A stretch of DNA of 64,000 nucleotides, taken from Phaeobacter porticola. GTDB taxonomy: Bacteria > Pseudomonadota > Alphaproteobacteria > Rhodobacterales > Rhodobacteraceae. The notes under the pieces are model-generated. The model searched no databases. It saw only the letters and a program-made list of their open reading frames with translations, and was not told where the DNA came from. The stretch spans positions 2,108,001 to 2,172,000 of the forward strand of contig NZ_CP016364.1 in the NCBI RefSeq assembly GCF_001888185.1, given 5' to 3'. Below are positions 56,698 through 64,000 of the stretch, piece by piece (within the stretch, counting starts at the first letter, position 1; every line of letters starts with the position of its first letter). Both the position numbers and the translations under genes were made by a program.

Positions 56698-58242
56698 ATG
56701 CACGTGACACCGGAACCTGCCACCGCCGATTGGGGGCCATTTGAGCGCCCCTTGTTTGACGATCCCGGCGTCCGCGCCCTGTCACGGGTGGGCGTTGTTG
56801 ACGTCGGCTCCAACTCGGTGCGGATGGTGATATTCGACGGCGCCGCCCGTAGCCCGGCCTATTTCTACAATGAAAAAATCATGTGTGCCCTTGGGGCGGG
56901 CCTGTCAGAGACCGGTCGCCTGAACCCCGAAGGGCGCGCACGCGCGTTATCAGCGCTGCGCCGGTTTCAGCATCTGGCCGAGGGCATGGACATGCCGCCG
57001 CTGTCGGTGGTGGCGACCGCCGCGGTGCGCGATGCCAGCGACGGCGAGGACTTCTGCGAAGAGGTGCTGCGTGACACCGGGCTGAAAATCCATGTCATCG
57101 ACGGTCAGGAAGAGGCGCGCCTGTCCGCCCAGGGCGTGCTGCTGGGCTGGCCCGGATCTTATGGTCTGGTCTGCGATATCGGCGGCTCCTCCATGGAGCT
57201 GGCAGAGATCCATGACGGCGAGGTCGGCAAACGCGTGACCTCATCGCTCGGCCCGCTAAAGCTGCGCGACATTCCCGGCGGCAGGCGGGGTCGCAAAGCG
57301 CATATCACCGACGTTATGGAAGGCCTGCGCAGCGAGATGGGTCAGCAGAACGACCGGCTGTTTCTGGTTGGCGGCAGCTGGCGGGCGATTGCGCGGATCG
57401 ACATGGCGCGACAGGGCTACCCGCTGCGGGTGCTGCATGAATATCGCATGAATGCGCAGGCGGTGCGCGAAACCCTGCGCTATATCGAGACCCAAGATCT
57501 GGAAGCATTGCGCAGCGAATGCGGCATTTCTACCGCGCGGATGTCGCTGGTGCCCTATGCCGCCGATGTGCTGTCACGACTGGTTAAGACTTTCAAACCC
57601 AAGGATATTGCCGTCTCCAGCTATGGTATTCGCGAGGGGCTGCTCTATGAGCAGATGCCGCAGCGTCTGCGCAACCGGGACCCGCTGATCGAGGCCAGCC
57701 GCTTTGCCGAGAAGAAAGACGCCCGTATCCCCGGCTTTGGCCGCACGCTCTATGAATTTGTGTCGCCCCTGTTCAAAGCCTCCGATCATGCCAAGACCCG
57801 GTTGGTCAAGGCCGCTTGCCTGTTGCATGACGTCAGCTGGCGCGCCCACCCCGACTACCGCGCCGAGGTCTGTTTCGACAATGCCACCCGCGCCAATCTG
57901 GGCGGGCTGAAGCACTCTGAACGGGTGTTTCTGGGTCTGGCGCTGCTACACCGCTACCGCAACAAGCGGCAGGGGACGGCGTTTGAATACCTCTATGATC
58001 TCCTGGATGAGCGCGGCAAGAAAGAGGCCGAGATCCTTGGCAAGGCGATGCGATTTGGTGCCATGCTGATGGTCAGCAAAGACGGCGACATCGGCAAGCT
58101 GGTCTGGCAGCCACGCAAGAAACATCTGCTGCTGGAACTGCCGCGCGAGGCGGAGCCGCTGTTTGGCGAGGTGGCCGAGGCACGGCTGAATTCCCTTGCC
58201 CGCTCGCTGGAGGCAGAGCTGCGGGTGAAGATCCGCAAGTGA
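56698..58242 (+). CDS. ppx: Exopolyphosphatase / Ppx-GppA family phosphatase
   Basis: Cleaves inorganic polyphosphate or (p)ppGpp from the end. The 514-residue protein has the Ppx/GppA ATPase-like core: VVDVGSNSVRMVIFDG (phosphate 1 loop), VVATAAVRDA, CDIGGSSMELAEI (phosphate 2), and a C-terminal HD-type domain (about 350-514; ACLLHDVSWRAHPDYR). In many alphaproteobacteria ppk lies between hdaA and ppx; here hdaA ends 47 bp upstream with no ppk. Start ATG 56698. Confidence 0.92.
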   Translation: MHVTPEPATADWGPFERPLFDDPGVRALSRVGVVDVGSNSVRMVIFDGAARSPAYFYNEKIMCALGAGLSETGRLNPEGRARALSALRRFQHLAEGMDMPPLSVVATAAVRDASDGEDFCEEVLRDTGLKIHVIDGQEEARLSAQGVLLGWPGSYGLVCDIGGSSMELAEIHDGEVGKRVTSSLGPLKLRDIPGGRRGRKAHITDVMEGLRSEMGQQNDRLFLVGGSWRAIARIDMARQGYPLRVLHEYRMNAQAVRETLRYIETQDLEALRSECGISTARMSLVPYAADVLSRLVKTFKPKDIAVSSYGIREGLLYEQMPQRLRNRDPLIEASRFAEKKDARIPGFGRTLYEFVSPLFKASDHAKTRLVKAACLLHDVSWRAHPDYRAEVCFDNATRANLGGLKHSERVFLGLALLHRYRNKRQGTAFEYLYDLLDERGKKEAEILGKAMRFGAMLMVSKDGDIGKLVWQPRKKHLLLELPREAEPLFGEVAEARLNSLARSLEAELRVKIRK

Positions 58243-58280
58243 TCCTCCGCATCTTTCAAATCTGATACCGATCTTTGGCA

Positions 58281-58307
58281 CAGGGCCGCCCGGACCGGGC
58301 CGCCCTG
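58281..58307. terminator. Hairpin between ppx and the next convergent gene
   Basis: CAGGGCCGCCCGG and CCGGGCCGCCCTG form a 13-bp stem with one mismatch and a short loop, between two converging genes. Confidence 0.6.
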
Positions 58308-58313
58308 CGACGC

Positions 58314-58754
58314 TCAGAGGTCGGTTGTCCCCTCGGGCAACACCTCACCCTGCTGCCCCTCGGGTGTGGCATCTGGTGTAGCATCCGGCGCGGCTTCGGG
58401 TTTTCGGCGTATGATAATATCGCCATTGGGCAGGATTTCGGGGCGGTCATAGACGCTCCAATCCTCGACCTTGCCTGCGATTTCGGCCAGTGCCGGTCCC
58501 ATCTCAGACAGGAACCCTTGCAGGCTTGGCCCGAAGTCATCTGCCAACGCCTGCAGATCGTCGATTGCCGGAGCCATCTCCTGACGCAGCCCTTCCCAGA
58601 ACAGCTCTGCCCCGCGCTGCATCAGGCTGCTGCCTTCATCCTCGGACGCAGGCGCGTTTTCCGCCAACGCGGATGGCGCCAGCGGCAGCATCAACAGTCC
58701 TGAAAGCACAAGGATACGGCTCAATTGCGGTGTCATTTGAAACTTAGGCATCAT
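58314..58754 (-). CDS. Secreted low-complexity protein
   Basis: From ATG 58754 (GGGGG 8 bases upstream) the 146-residue protein has a Sec signal (LVLSGLLMLPLAPSALA then ENAP). The mature protein is acidic and helical (GLRQEMAPAIDDLQALADDFGPSLQGFLSEMGPALAEIAGKVEDWSVYD), ending in a Pro/Ala/Thr/Glu tail with imperfect PDATPDATPE repeats. No enzymatic motif is visible. A periplasmic structural or chaperone-like role is possible but unsupported. Confidence 0.75.
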   Translation of the reverse strand: MMPKFQMTPQLSRILVLSGLLMLPLAPSALAENAPASEDEGSSLMQRGAELFWEGLRQEMAPAIDDLQALADDFGPSLQGFLSEMGPALAEIAGKVEDWSVYDRPEILPNGDIIIRRKPEAAPDATPDATPEGQQGEVLPEGTTDL

Positions 58755-58890
58755 GGTATTGCCCCCTTTGGCATGGACAGGTTGGCATGGGCAGGGATCG
58801 CTTGCCGTCAATATAGGCAGAACACGTCAGGATTGAAGAGGGCGCAGACCCGACGGTATGCGCTGCAGCCCTTGGCGGAGCTGGTCGCTG

Positions 58891-59886
58891 TTACGTCAGA
58901 TCCAGATCAAGGCTGACCGGGAAATGATCAGAGGCCGCCAGCAACGCCTCGCGCAGCGCCACGTCCTCATAACAGGCTGCATCCTCAAACGGGTGCCAGA
59001 TCCGCCAGTTGGCTGCTGGTTGGCGCAGCCCGGATGAGACCATGATATAGTCCAGCAAGGCACTGAAATAGCGTTTGTTTGCCTTATCATAGAAGCGCGC
59101 GGAACTGGGCATCACCCGCAGCCGGGGTTGCAGCAGGCTCTGGGCGTTGGGATCATAAAGATCGCTCTCCATCGCGATCTCAACCGAGGAGCGGTTGAAC
59201 AACTGTTCGTATTGGTCCAGCCCTGGCCCATCGTTGAGGTCGCCCATCACCACAACGTCCCGCCCCTCGGCCAAAAGCTGCTCAACCCGGCGGCGCAACC
59301 AGATTGCCTGTGCCAGCTGTTTGCGCCGGTTGGCAATCGACAGGGTGACAGCATGATCATCAGAACGCGCGCCATGCGGAGCCTTTGATTTGAGATGCGC
59401 CCCAATCAGCGAGATCTCGCGGCCCCCGTTTGTGGTTACGGTCAGCTCCAGCGGGGGTTTGGAGAACCGCACCGCGTCTTTCTGCGCATCGACATCCAGA
59501 TCAATGTGAAAGACGCTATCAAACCGCGGTGCCGCCGCACTTTCTCTCGGCGAATGGGCCACATGCAGCACCTTCGGATCGTAGAGAAAGGCGATCTCCT
59601 GCTGGGTGTCATTGGCAAAGCCGATCACCGCCTTGGTGCTGCGCAGACCGGCCTCCTGCGCAAAATGCTCCAGCGCGCGCAGGGTTTTGCGGCGGTTGTT
59701 GGTATCCGGGGCTTCGATCACCATGATGCCATCGGCATCGAGCCTTTGAAACACTTCTGCGAGAGCGCGGGTCTGGCTGTCGCGGTCGACCCCGTGGCGG
59801 CCCGATGTGCCGCCGTCCATCAGCAGCGTGTCGTCCGCACCGAACAGCGAGGAGAACCACTCAACGTTATAGGTGACGAGCCGCAT
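58891..59886 (-). CDS. Endonuclease/exonuclease/phosphatase family protein
   Basis: A 331-residue DNase I-like enzyme: MRLVTYNVEWFSSLFG (N in the metal site), the acidic IEAPD, LIGAHLKSK (His), VVMGDLNDGP (Asp/Asn), and ASDHFP (Asp-His) at the C-terminus. All catalytic positions of the fold are visible. Substrate unknown (nucleic acid, lipid or sugar phosphate). It overlaps the DnaJ-type gene stop by 20 bases from ATG 59886; ATG 59910 would overlap more. Confidence 0.88.
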   Translation of the reverse strand: MRLVTYNVEWFSSLFGADDTLLMDGGTSGRHGVDRDSQTRALAEVFQRLDADGIMVIEAPDTNNRRKTLRALEHFAQEAGLRSTKAVIGFANDTQQEIAFLYDPKVLHVAHSPRESAAAPRFDSVFHIDLDVDAQKDAVRFSKPPLELTVTTNGGREISLIGAHLKSKAPHGARSDDHAVTLSIANRRKQLAQAIWLRRRVEQLLAEGRDVVVMGDLNDGPGLDQYEQLFNRSSVEIAMESDLYDPNAQSLLQPRLRVMPSSARFYDKANKRYFSALLDYIMVSSGLRQPAANWRIWHPFEDAACYEDVALREALLAASDHFPVSLDLDLT

Positions 59887-60565
59887 GGCCACCGCATCCG
59901 TTGATTTCATCCCAGGCGCGGTTGATGTCGATCATCCGCTTTTCCGCAAGGCGCACCGCCTCCTCGGGCACACCACGCGCCATCATGGAATCAGGATGGG
60001 TTTCGCGCACCAGTTTGCGCCAGTGTTTGCGGATCTCATCGCGCGGCATATCCGGGGACACGCCCAGCACCGTGAAGGGATCACGCGGCGCATCAGCGAC
60101 AAACCGTGCCCGTAGCGCCATGAACTGCTGCTCGCTCTGGCCGAAGATGCGGCTGACCTCTGACAGGAATTCGTTTTCGCCCGGATGATAAAACCCATCC
60201 GCCATGGCGATGTGAAACAGCCCCTCCATCAGATCGCACAGGGTCTGGGGATCATTGGCAAACATCTTCTGAACGCGGGCGGCATAGTCCTGATAGCCCG
60301 CGATATCAGTCCGCGCGAGGTCAAAGACACGCGCCGCGCCGACCTCATCCTCGGCGGCGATCTGAAACACCTCGCGAAAGGCGGTGACCTCATCACGGGT
60401 AACCTGCCCGTCTGCCTTGGCCATTTTGGCACCAAGCGCGATCACCGCAATGGCAAAGGCGACGCTGCGTTCCGGCGGTGCGCGCAGGCTGTCGAACACC
60501 TCGGAGAGGCTCTGACCGGAGGCCAGCGCAGAGAGCGCTTCGGTGATGCGGGTCCAGAGTGACAT
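59867..60565 (-). CDS. TerB-DnaJ (DjlA-like) co-chaperone
   Basis: A 232-residue protein with an N-terminal TerB/DjlA-like helical domain (about 30-150; acidic MAKADGQVTRDE and MADGFYHPGENEF repeats, potential metal sites) and a C-terminal J domain (about 160-220) containing the HPD motif in RETHPDSMMARG. No N-terminal transmembrane helix is seen, unlike DjlA of E. coli. It would stimulate DnaK. First gene of a pair with the EEP protein. Confidence 0.9.
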   Translation of the reverse strand: MSLWTRITEALSALASGQSLSEVFDSLRAPPERSVAFAIAVIALGAKMAKADGQVTRDEVTAFREVFQIAAEDEVGAARVFDLARTDIAGYQDYAARVQKMFANDPQTLCDLMEGLFHIAMADGFYHPGENEFLSEVSRIFGQSEQQFMALRARFVADAPRDPFTVLGVSPDMPRDEIRKHWRKLVRETHPDSMMARGVPEEAVRLAEKRMIDINRAWDEINGCGGHAARHL

Positions 60566-60574
60566 AAGGGCAGA

Positions 60575-61099
60575 CTACCCTGATTTGACCGGGCTGTCAG
60601 CGGGGCCAACCCCTTTGGGGGAGAGAATTTTCTGCATCAGCACCAGGTCAAGCCACTGGTCGGCCTTATGCCCGACTTCCGGCATTCGCCCCACCTCGAC
60701 GAACCCCATGGCGGTGTGGAAGGCCAACCCGCCTGCGTTCACGGCACTGATGCCTGCGACCAGCACATGGACCCCATCGGCACGCCCAACCGCCTCAATG
60801 GCGGCAATCAGCGCCCGCCCTGCCCCGCGACCACGGGCCGTTTCAGCCAGATAGATCGCGTGTTCGCAGGTGCGGGCATAGCCGGGGCCGGTGCGAAAGG
60901 CGCCAAGGCTGATGTAGCCGAGGATCTGGCCCGCCTCCTCGGCCACCTGCACATATGCGCCTTTCTCGGCGATCTCATCCCTGACTTGTTCGCTGGTCTT
61001 TTCCGCAGTGGTGAAGGTGATCAGCGTGTGGCGAATGATCTGGTTGGTGATCGCGGCGATTGCCTCTGCATCCGCTGCCGTGGCCGCCCGGACGATCAT
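60575..61099 (-). CDS. GNAT N-acetyltransferase, Pat/phosphinothricin-like
   Basis: A 174-residue GCN5-type acetyltransferase. The coenzyme-A loop is RGRGAGRAL (Q/RxxGxG/A), preceded by the beta4 strand EHAIYLAET. TAEKTSEQVRDEIA and HTAMGFVEVGRMPEVGHK resemble Pat/MddA-type enzymes that acetylate small amines or amino acids. The acceptor cannot be read. Its ATG overlaps the VOC gene stop by 4 bases, one transcript. Confidence 0.88.
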   Translation of the reverse strand: MIVRAATAADAEAIAAITNQIIRHTLITFTTAEKTSEQVRDEIAEKGAYVQVAEEAGQILGYISLGAFRTGPGYARTCEHAIYLAETARGRGAGRALIAAIEAVGRADGVHVLVAGISAVNAGGLAFHTAMGFVEVGRMPEVGHKADQWLDLVLMQKILSPKGVGPADSPVKSG

Positions 61100-61698
61100 C
61101 GCAGTACCCTTGGCCCATGGGGCGTGTCAAACTCAGCCTCGAAGGCGGCGGGGCCATGGTGGATCTCCACCCGTGCATCACGCAGCGGCAGCGCCTGCGC
61201 CAGTGCTGTGCTGTCCGTGTGCGACAGATGCAGACGGCGCAGGGTGCAGCCATGCTGGGTCAGCGCGGCGGCGGGATGAGGGCTGTGCCACTGCATCAGC
61301 GCCGGGAACATATTGTCGAGGGGCAGGATGCCATCCTCCGGCACCGCCATCTGCCAGCTGAGATTCCCCCGTTGCAGATCGACAATCTCGCCCGCGCCCT
61401 CCGGGGCTGCCGCCAGCGCGGCTGCGAGATCGGCGCAGCGGCAGATCCAGTTGGTGATCCGCGCAGACCCCTGCCTGCGATCCAGATCGAACCAGCGCGG
61501 GCTGCGCTGCGGTGTCGCGGCGGGGTCAATCGCAATGGCTTCAAGGTAGAGCCCATCGGCAAGGCCAAGGAGCCGGTTGTGCGTGCCAAAGACCGCATGA
61601 CTGCCGCCGGGCTGCATCGGCACGCCGAGGCTCTCCTCCACATGGGCAACCGCCGCGTCCAACGTGTCTGCGGCCACCGCAAGATGATCCAGCTCCAT
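61096..61698 (-). CDS. VOC-superfamily protein
   Basis: From ATG 61698 the protein is 200 residues with the N-terminal MELDHLAVAADTLDAAVAHVEESLGVPMQPGG of glyoxalase-3-like VOC proteins. Two VOC half-domains are seen; metal ligands are only partly discernible (His in LDHLAV, Glu in LEAIAID). Function unknown. Co-translated with the GNAT gene. The frame to 61920 is not coding: it passes through repeat-rich intergenic DNA. Confidence 0.8.
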   Translation of the reverse strand: MELDHLAVAADTLDAAVAHVEESLGVPMQPGGSHAVFGTHNRLLGLADGLYLEAIAIDPAATPQRSPRWFDLDRRQGSARITNWICRCADLAAALAAAPEGAGEIVDLQRGNLSWQMAVPEDGILPLDNMFPALMQWHSPHPAAALTQHGCTLRRLHLSHTDSTALAQALPLRDARVEIHHGPAAFEAEFDTPHGPRVLR

Positions 61699-61872
61699 GA
61701 CGTCACTCCCTTCCGGCACTGCCGATTGCGTCAGCGCGAGACTAGCCGGACATCGCCGGGGCGCAAGCGGCAATATTGGAGCCATGTGAGGGGGTAGACA
61801 GCGCCGCTCCCGCCCGTCGTCGACCGCGTCATAGACGCAGCCGCTCCCGTTGGGCATCGCATCGCGCCAAGC

Positions 61873-61960
61873 GCGATGCAAGCAGCCAGCCGGACAGGCT
61901 GGCTGCTTGGCTGGCTGCATCGCCGAAGGCCGCTAAGGGGGCGTTTGCCCAGGGGCAAAC
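61873..61960. repeat. Clustered hairpins in the VOC-mutase gap
   Basis: AGCAGCCAGCC (61881-61891) pairs with GGCTGGCTGCT (61897-61907), and an outer GCGATGCA/TGCATCGC pair (61873-61880, 61916-61923) encloses it with a bulge. GGCTGGCTGC is also directly repeated. A second hairpin, GTTTGCCC/GGGCAAAC, is at 61943-61960. The whole 61699-62047 gap holds no gene. Confidence 0.7.
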
Positions 61961-62047
61961 CCACCTGCGGGGGCGGGAGCACTATGGATGCCGCGATGCC
62001 GGTGCGGATGGGCGCGCGCAGAGAGATGCCACGCGCGCCATCGGCAC

Positions 62048-64000
62048 TCAGCTCTGGCGGATCAGCTTCAGGATATCCTGCGCCGCTTCGGGGATATTGG
62101 TGCCGGGGCCAAAGATCGCCTTGACGCCATTGTCATAGAGGAACTGGTAGTCCTGCTGCGGGATGACCCCGCCGCAGATCACGATGATATCCTCTGCGCC
62201 CTGCTCTTTCAGCGCCTTGACCAGCTGCGGGGCCAGCGTTTTGTGACCCGCCGCCTGTGACGAGATCCCGACCACATGCACGTCATTGTCGATGGCGTCC
62301 TGTGCGGCCTCATCCGGGGTCTGGAACAGCGGGCCGACATCGACGTCAAAACCGATATCGGCAAAGGCTGTGGCGATCACCTTGGCGCCACGGTCGTGAC
62401 CGTCCTGGCCCATCTTGACCACCAGAAGACGCGGGCGACGGCCCTCTGCCTCGGCAAAGTCCTCGATGGATTTCTGAATGGCGGCAAAGCCTTCGTCGCC
62501 CTCATAGGCGGCACCATAGACACCGGCGAGCGTCTTGACCTCGGCGCTGTGACGTCCGAATTCCTTTTCCATTGCCATGGAGATCTCTCCGACTGAGGCC
62601 CGCGCACGGGCGGCTTCGACAGCGGCGGCGAGAAGGTTGCCACCTTCCTTTGCGACGCGGGTCAGATTGTCCAGCGCGGCCTCGCAGGCGGCGCTGTCGC
62701 GGCTGCCGCGGATCTGTTCCAGACCGGCAATCTGGCTGTCACGGACGGCGACATTGTCAACATCGAGAATGTCGATCGGGTCTTCCTTTTCCTTGCGGTA
62801 TTTGTTGACGCCGACGATCACCTCTTCGCCGCGGTCGATCATCGCCTGACGACGGGCCGCGCTTTCCTCAATCCGCAGTTTGGGCATGCCGGAGGCCACG
62901 GCCTTGGTCATGCCGCCCATCTCCTCAACCTCTTCCATCAGCGCCCAGGCTTTCTCGATCAGCTCATTGGTGAGGCTTTCGACATAGTAGGAGCCGGCCA
63001 GCGGATCGACCACATTGGTGACGCCGGTTTCCTCCTGCAGCACCAGCTGGGTGTTGCGGGCGATGCGGGCGGAAAAATCGGTGGGCAACGCGATGGCTTC
63101 GTCCAGCGCGTTGGTATGTAGGGATTGCGTGCCGCCAAGCACTGCCGACATCGCCTCGTAGGCGGTGCGGATCACGTTATTGTAGGGATCCTGCTCCTGC
63201 AAGGACACGCCCGAGGTCTGGCAGTGGGTGCGCAGCATCTTGGAGCGGTCATTCTTGGCATCAAAGTCGGTCATCACCCGGTGCCAGAGCGTGCGAGCCG
63301 CACGCAGCTTGGCGATTTCCATGAAGAAATTCATGCCAATGGCAAAGAAGAACGACAGACGACCTGCGAATTTGTCGACGTCCATGCCCGCCTCCATCGC
63401 CGCGCGCACATATTCGCGCCCGTCTGCGAGGGTATAGGCCAGCTCCTGCACCAGATTGGCGCCGGCCTCCTGCATGTGGTAGCCGGAAATGGAGATGGAG
63501 TTGAATTTGGGCATCTCGTTCGAGGTGTATTCGATAATGTCCGAGATGATCCGCATCGAAGGTTCTGGCGGATAGATATAGGTGTTGCGGACCATGAACT
63601 CCTTCAGAATGTCGTTCTGTATGGTGCCCGCCAGCAGTGATTTGTCATGGCCCTGCTCTTCGCCTGCCACGATAAAGCTGGCAAGGATCGGGATCACCGC
63701 GCCGTTCATGGTCATGGAGACCGAGACCTGATCCAGCGGGATACCGTCGAACAGGATTTTCATGTCCTCAACCGAGTCGATCGCCACCCCGGCCTTGCCG
63801 ACATCACCCATCACACGCGGGTGATCGCTGTCATAGCCACGGTGGGTGGCAAGGTCGAAGGCGACGGAAACGCCCTGCTGACCGGCCGCAAGGTTGCGGC
63901 GATAAAAGGCGTTGGATTCCTCAGCCGTAGAGAAGCCCGCGTATTGGCGGATGGTCCAGGGGCGGCCAGCGTACATCGTGGCCTTTACCCCGCGGGTAAA
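62048..64000 (-). CDS. scpA: Methylmalonyl-CoA mutase, adenosylcobalamin-dependent (5' truncated)
   Basis: Rearranges methylmalonyl-CoA to succinyl-CoA (propionate and branched-chain amino acid breakdown). The reading frame enters from the right edge ([23 protein letters not shown]), so the ATG at 63976 is internal and the true N-terminus lies beyond the window. Seen: the TIM-barrel substrate domain ([42 protein letters not shown]) and the C-terminal B12 domain with DGHDRG, whose His ligates cobalt, and GxSxQA-type ISSQAAGH. Gene product is of the single-polypeptide mutase class. Confidence 0.96.
   Translation of the reverse strand, partial: FTRGVKATMYAGRPWTIRQYAGFSTAEESNAFYRRNLAAGQQGVSVAFDLATHRGYDSDHPRVMGDVGKAGVAIDSVEDMKILFDGIPLDQVSVSMTMNGAVIPILASFIVAGEEQGHDKSLLAGTIQNDILKEFMVRNTYIYPPEPSMRIISDIIEYTSNEMPKFNSISISGYHMQEAGANLVQELAYTLADGREYVRAAMEAGMDVDKFAGRLSFFFAIGMNFFMEIAKLRAARTLWHRVMTDFDAKNDRSKMLRTHCQTSGVSLQEQDPYNNVIRTAYEAMSAVLGGTQSLHTNALDEAIALPTDFSARIARNTQLVLQEETGVTNVVDPLAGSYYVESLTNELIEKAWALMEEVEEMGGMTKAVASGMPKLRIEESAARRQAMIDRGEEVIVGVNKYRKEKEDPIDILDVDNVAVRDSQIAGLEQIRGSRDSAACEAALDNLTRVAKEGGNLLAAAVEAARARASVGEISMAMEKEFGRHSAEVKTLAGVYGAAYEGDEGFAAIQKSIEDFAEAEGRRPRLLVVKMGQDGHDRGAKVIATAFADIGFDVDVGPLFQTPDEAAQDAIDNDVHVVGISSQAAGHKTLAPQLVKALKEQGAEDIIVICGGVIPQQDYQFLYDNGVKAIFGPGTNIPEAAQDILKLIRQS

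Noticed and set aside
61699-61920. Upstream extension of the VOC protein frame
   Set aside because: It translates the hairpin-rich intergenic repeats; the ATG at 61698 opens directly on the VOC domain.

Overview
The window looks like the chromosome of a marine Rhodobacteraceae (Roseobacter group, Phaeobacter/Ruegeria-like). This is inferred from the roughly 60 % GC, the alphaproteobacterial gene orders (Lrp/cysG/DUF2849/cysI/cysH/DUF934; perM-hdaA-ppx; dctPQM beside dctBD), a short-form prolyl-tRNA synthetase, and short palindromic intergenic elements. Most of the sequence is ordinary core chromosome. No tRNA, rRNA, CRISPR array or intact insertion sequence was seen.

Layout. 0-5.7 kb: a truncated SPFH protein with NfeD, YaeQ, two Fe-S assembly proteins (SufT-like, SufA) split by a secreted glycerophosphodiesterase, and tpiA. 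5.9-12.8 kb: a C4-dicarboxylate TRAP transporter (dctPQM) with its two-component system dctBD; the response regulator lacks the GAFTGA loop and the Walker A lysine. 12.9-15.3 kb: a cytochrome P450 and an MFS transporter. 15.5-21.2 kb: an Lrp regulator facing an assimilatory sulfate/siroheme operon, then fpr. 21.2-22 kb: debris with an IS91-type transposase fragment. 22-28.3 kb: an ArsR/Old Yellow Enzyme pair, then a dimethylglycine dehydrogenase-like gene, a GntR regulator and an M24 hydrolase around a twin-palindrome operator. 28.3-29.7 kb: folA and thyA.

30-32.4 kb: a lipoprotein with a TbpB-like barrel sits 4 bp from a Slam (DUF560) outer-membrane protein, a probable surface-lipoprotein export pair. 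32.5-37.5 kb: glyoxalase, an LdtR-like MarR regulator, sdhE with an XRE regulator, an aspartate aminotransferase and a secreted delta-class carbonic anhydrase. 37.7-38.8 kb: a lower-GC HEAT-like gene. 39-45.8 kb: MATE pump, DUF2461, AhpD-like protein, a PLP decarboxylase and parE. The decarboxylase-parE gap carries nine CACA-ending 9-mers spaced 11-12 bp, resembling DnaA boxes. 45.8-46.7 kb: a lower-GC DUF2188 plus TIR/NDT-like cassette, then a four-way-junction palindrome.

47.4-64 kb: a membrane protein, a molybdopterin oxidoreductase, an HExxH lipoprotein, lolCD, proS, perM-hdaA-ppx, a DnaJ/TerB protein, an EEP nuclease, a GNAT and a VOC protein, and methylmalonyl-CoA mutase running off the right edge.

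The most interesting items are the Slam/lipoprotein pair, the phased box array before parE, the GAFTGA-less DctD with twin upstream palindromes, and the TIR-like/DUF2188 cassette. Function calls come from reading protein motifs without database searches.
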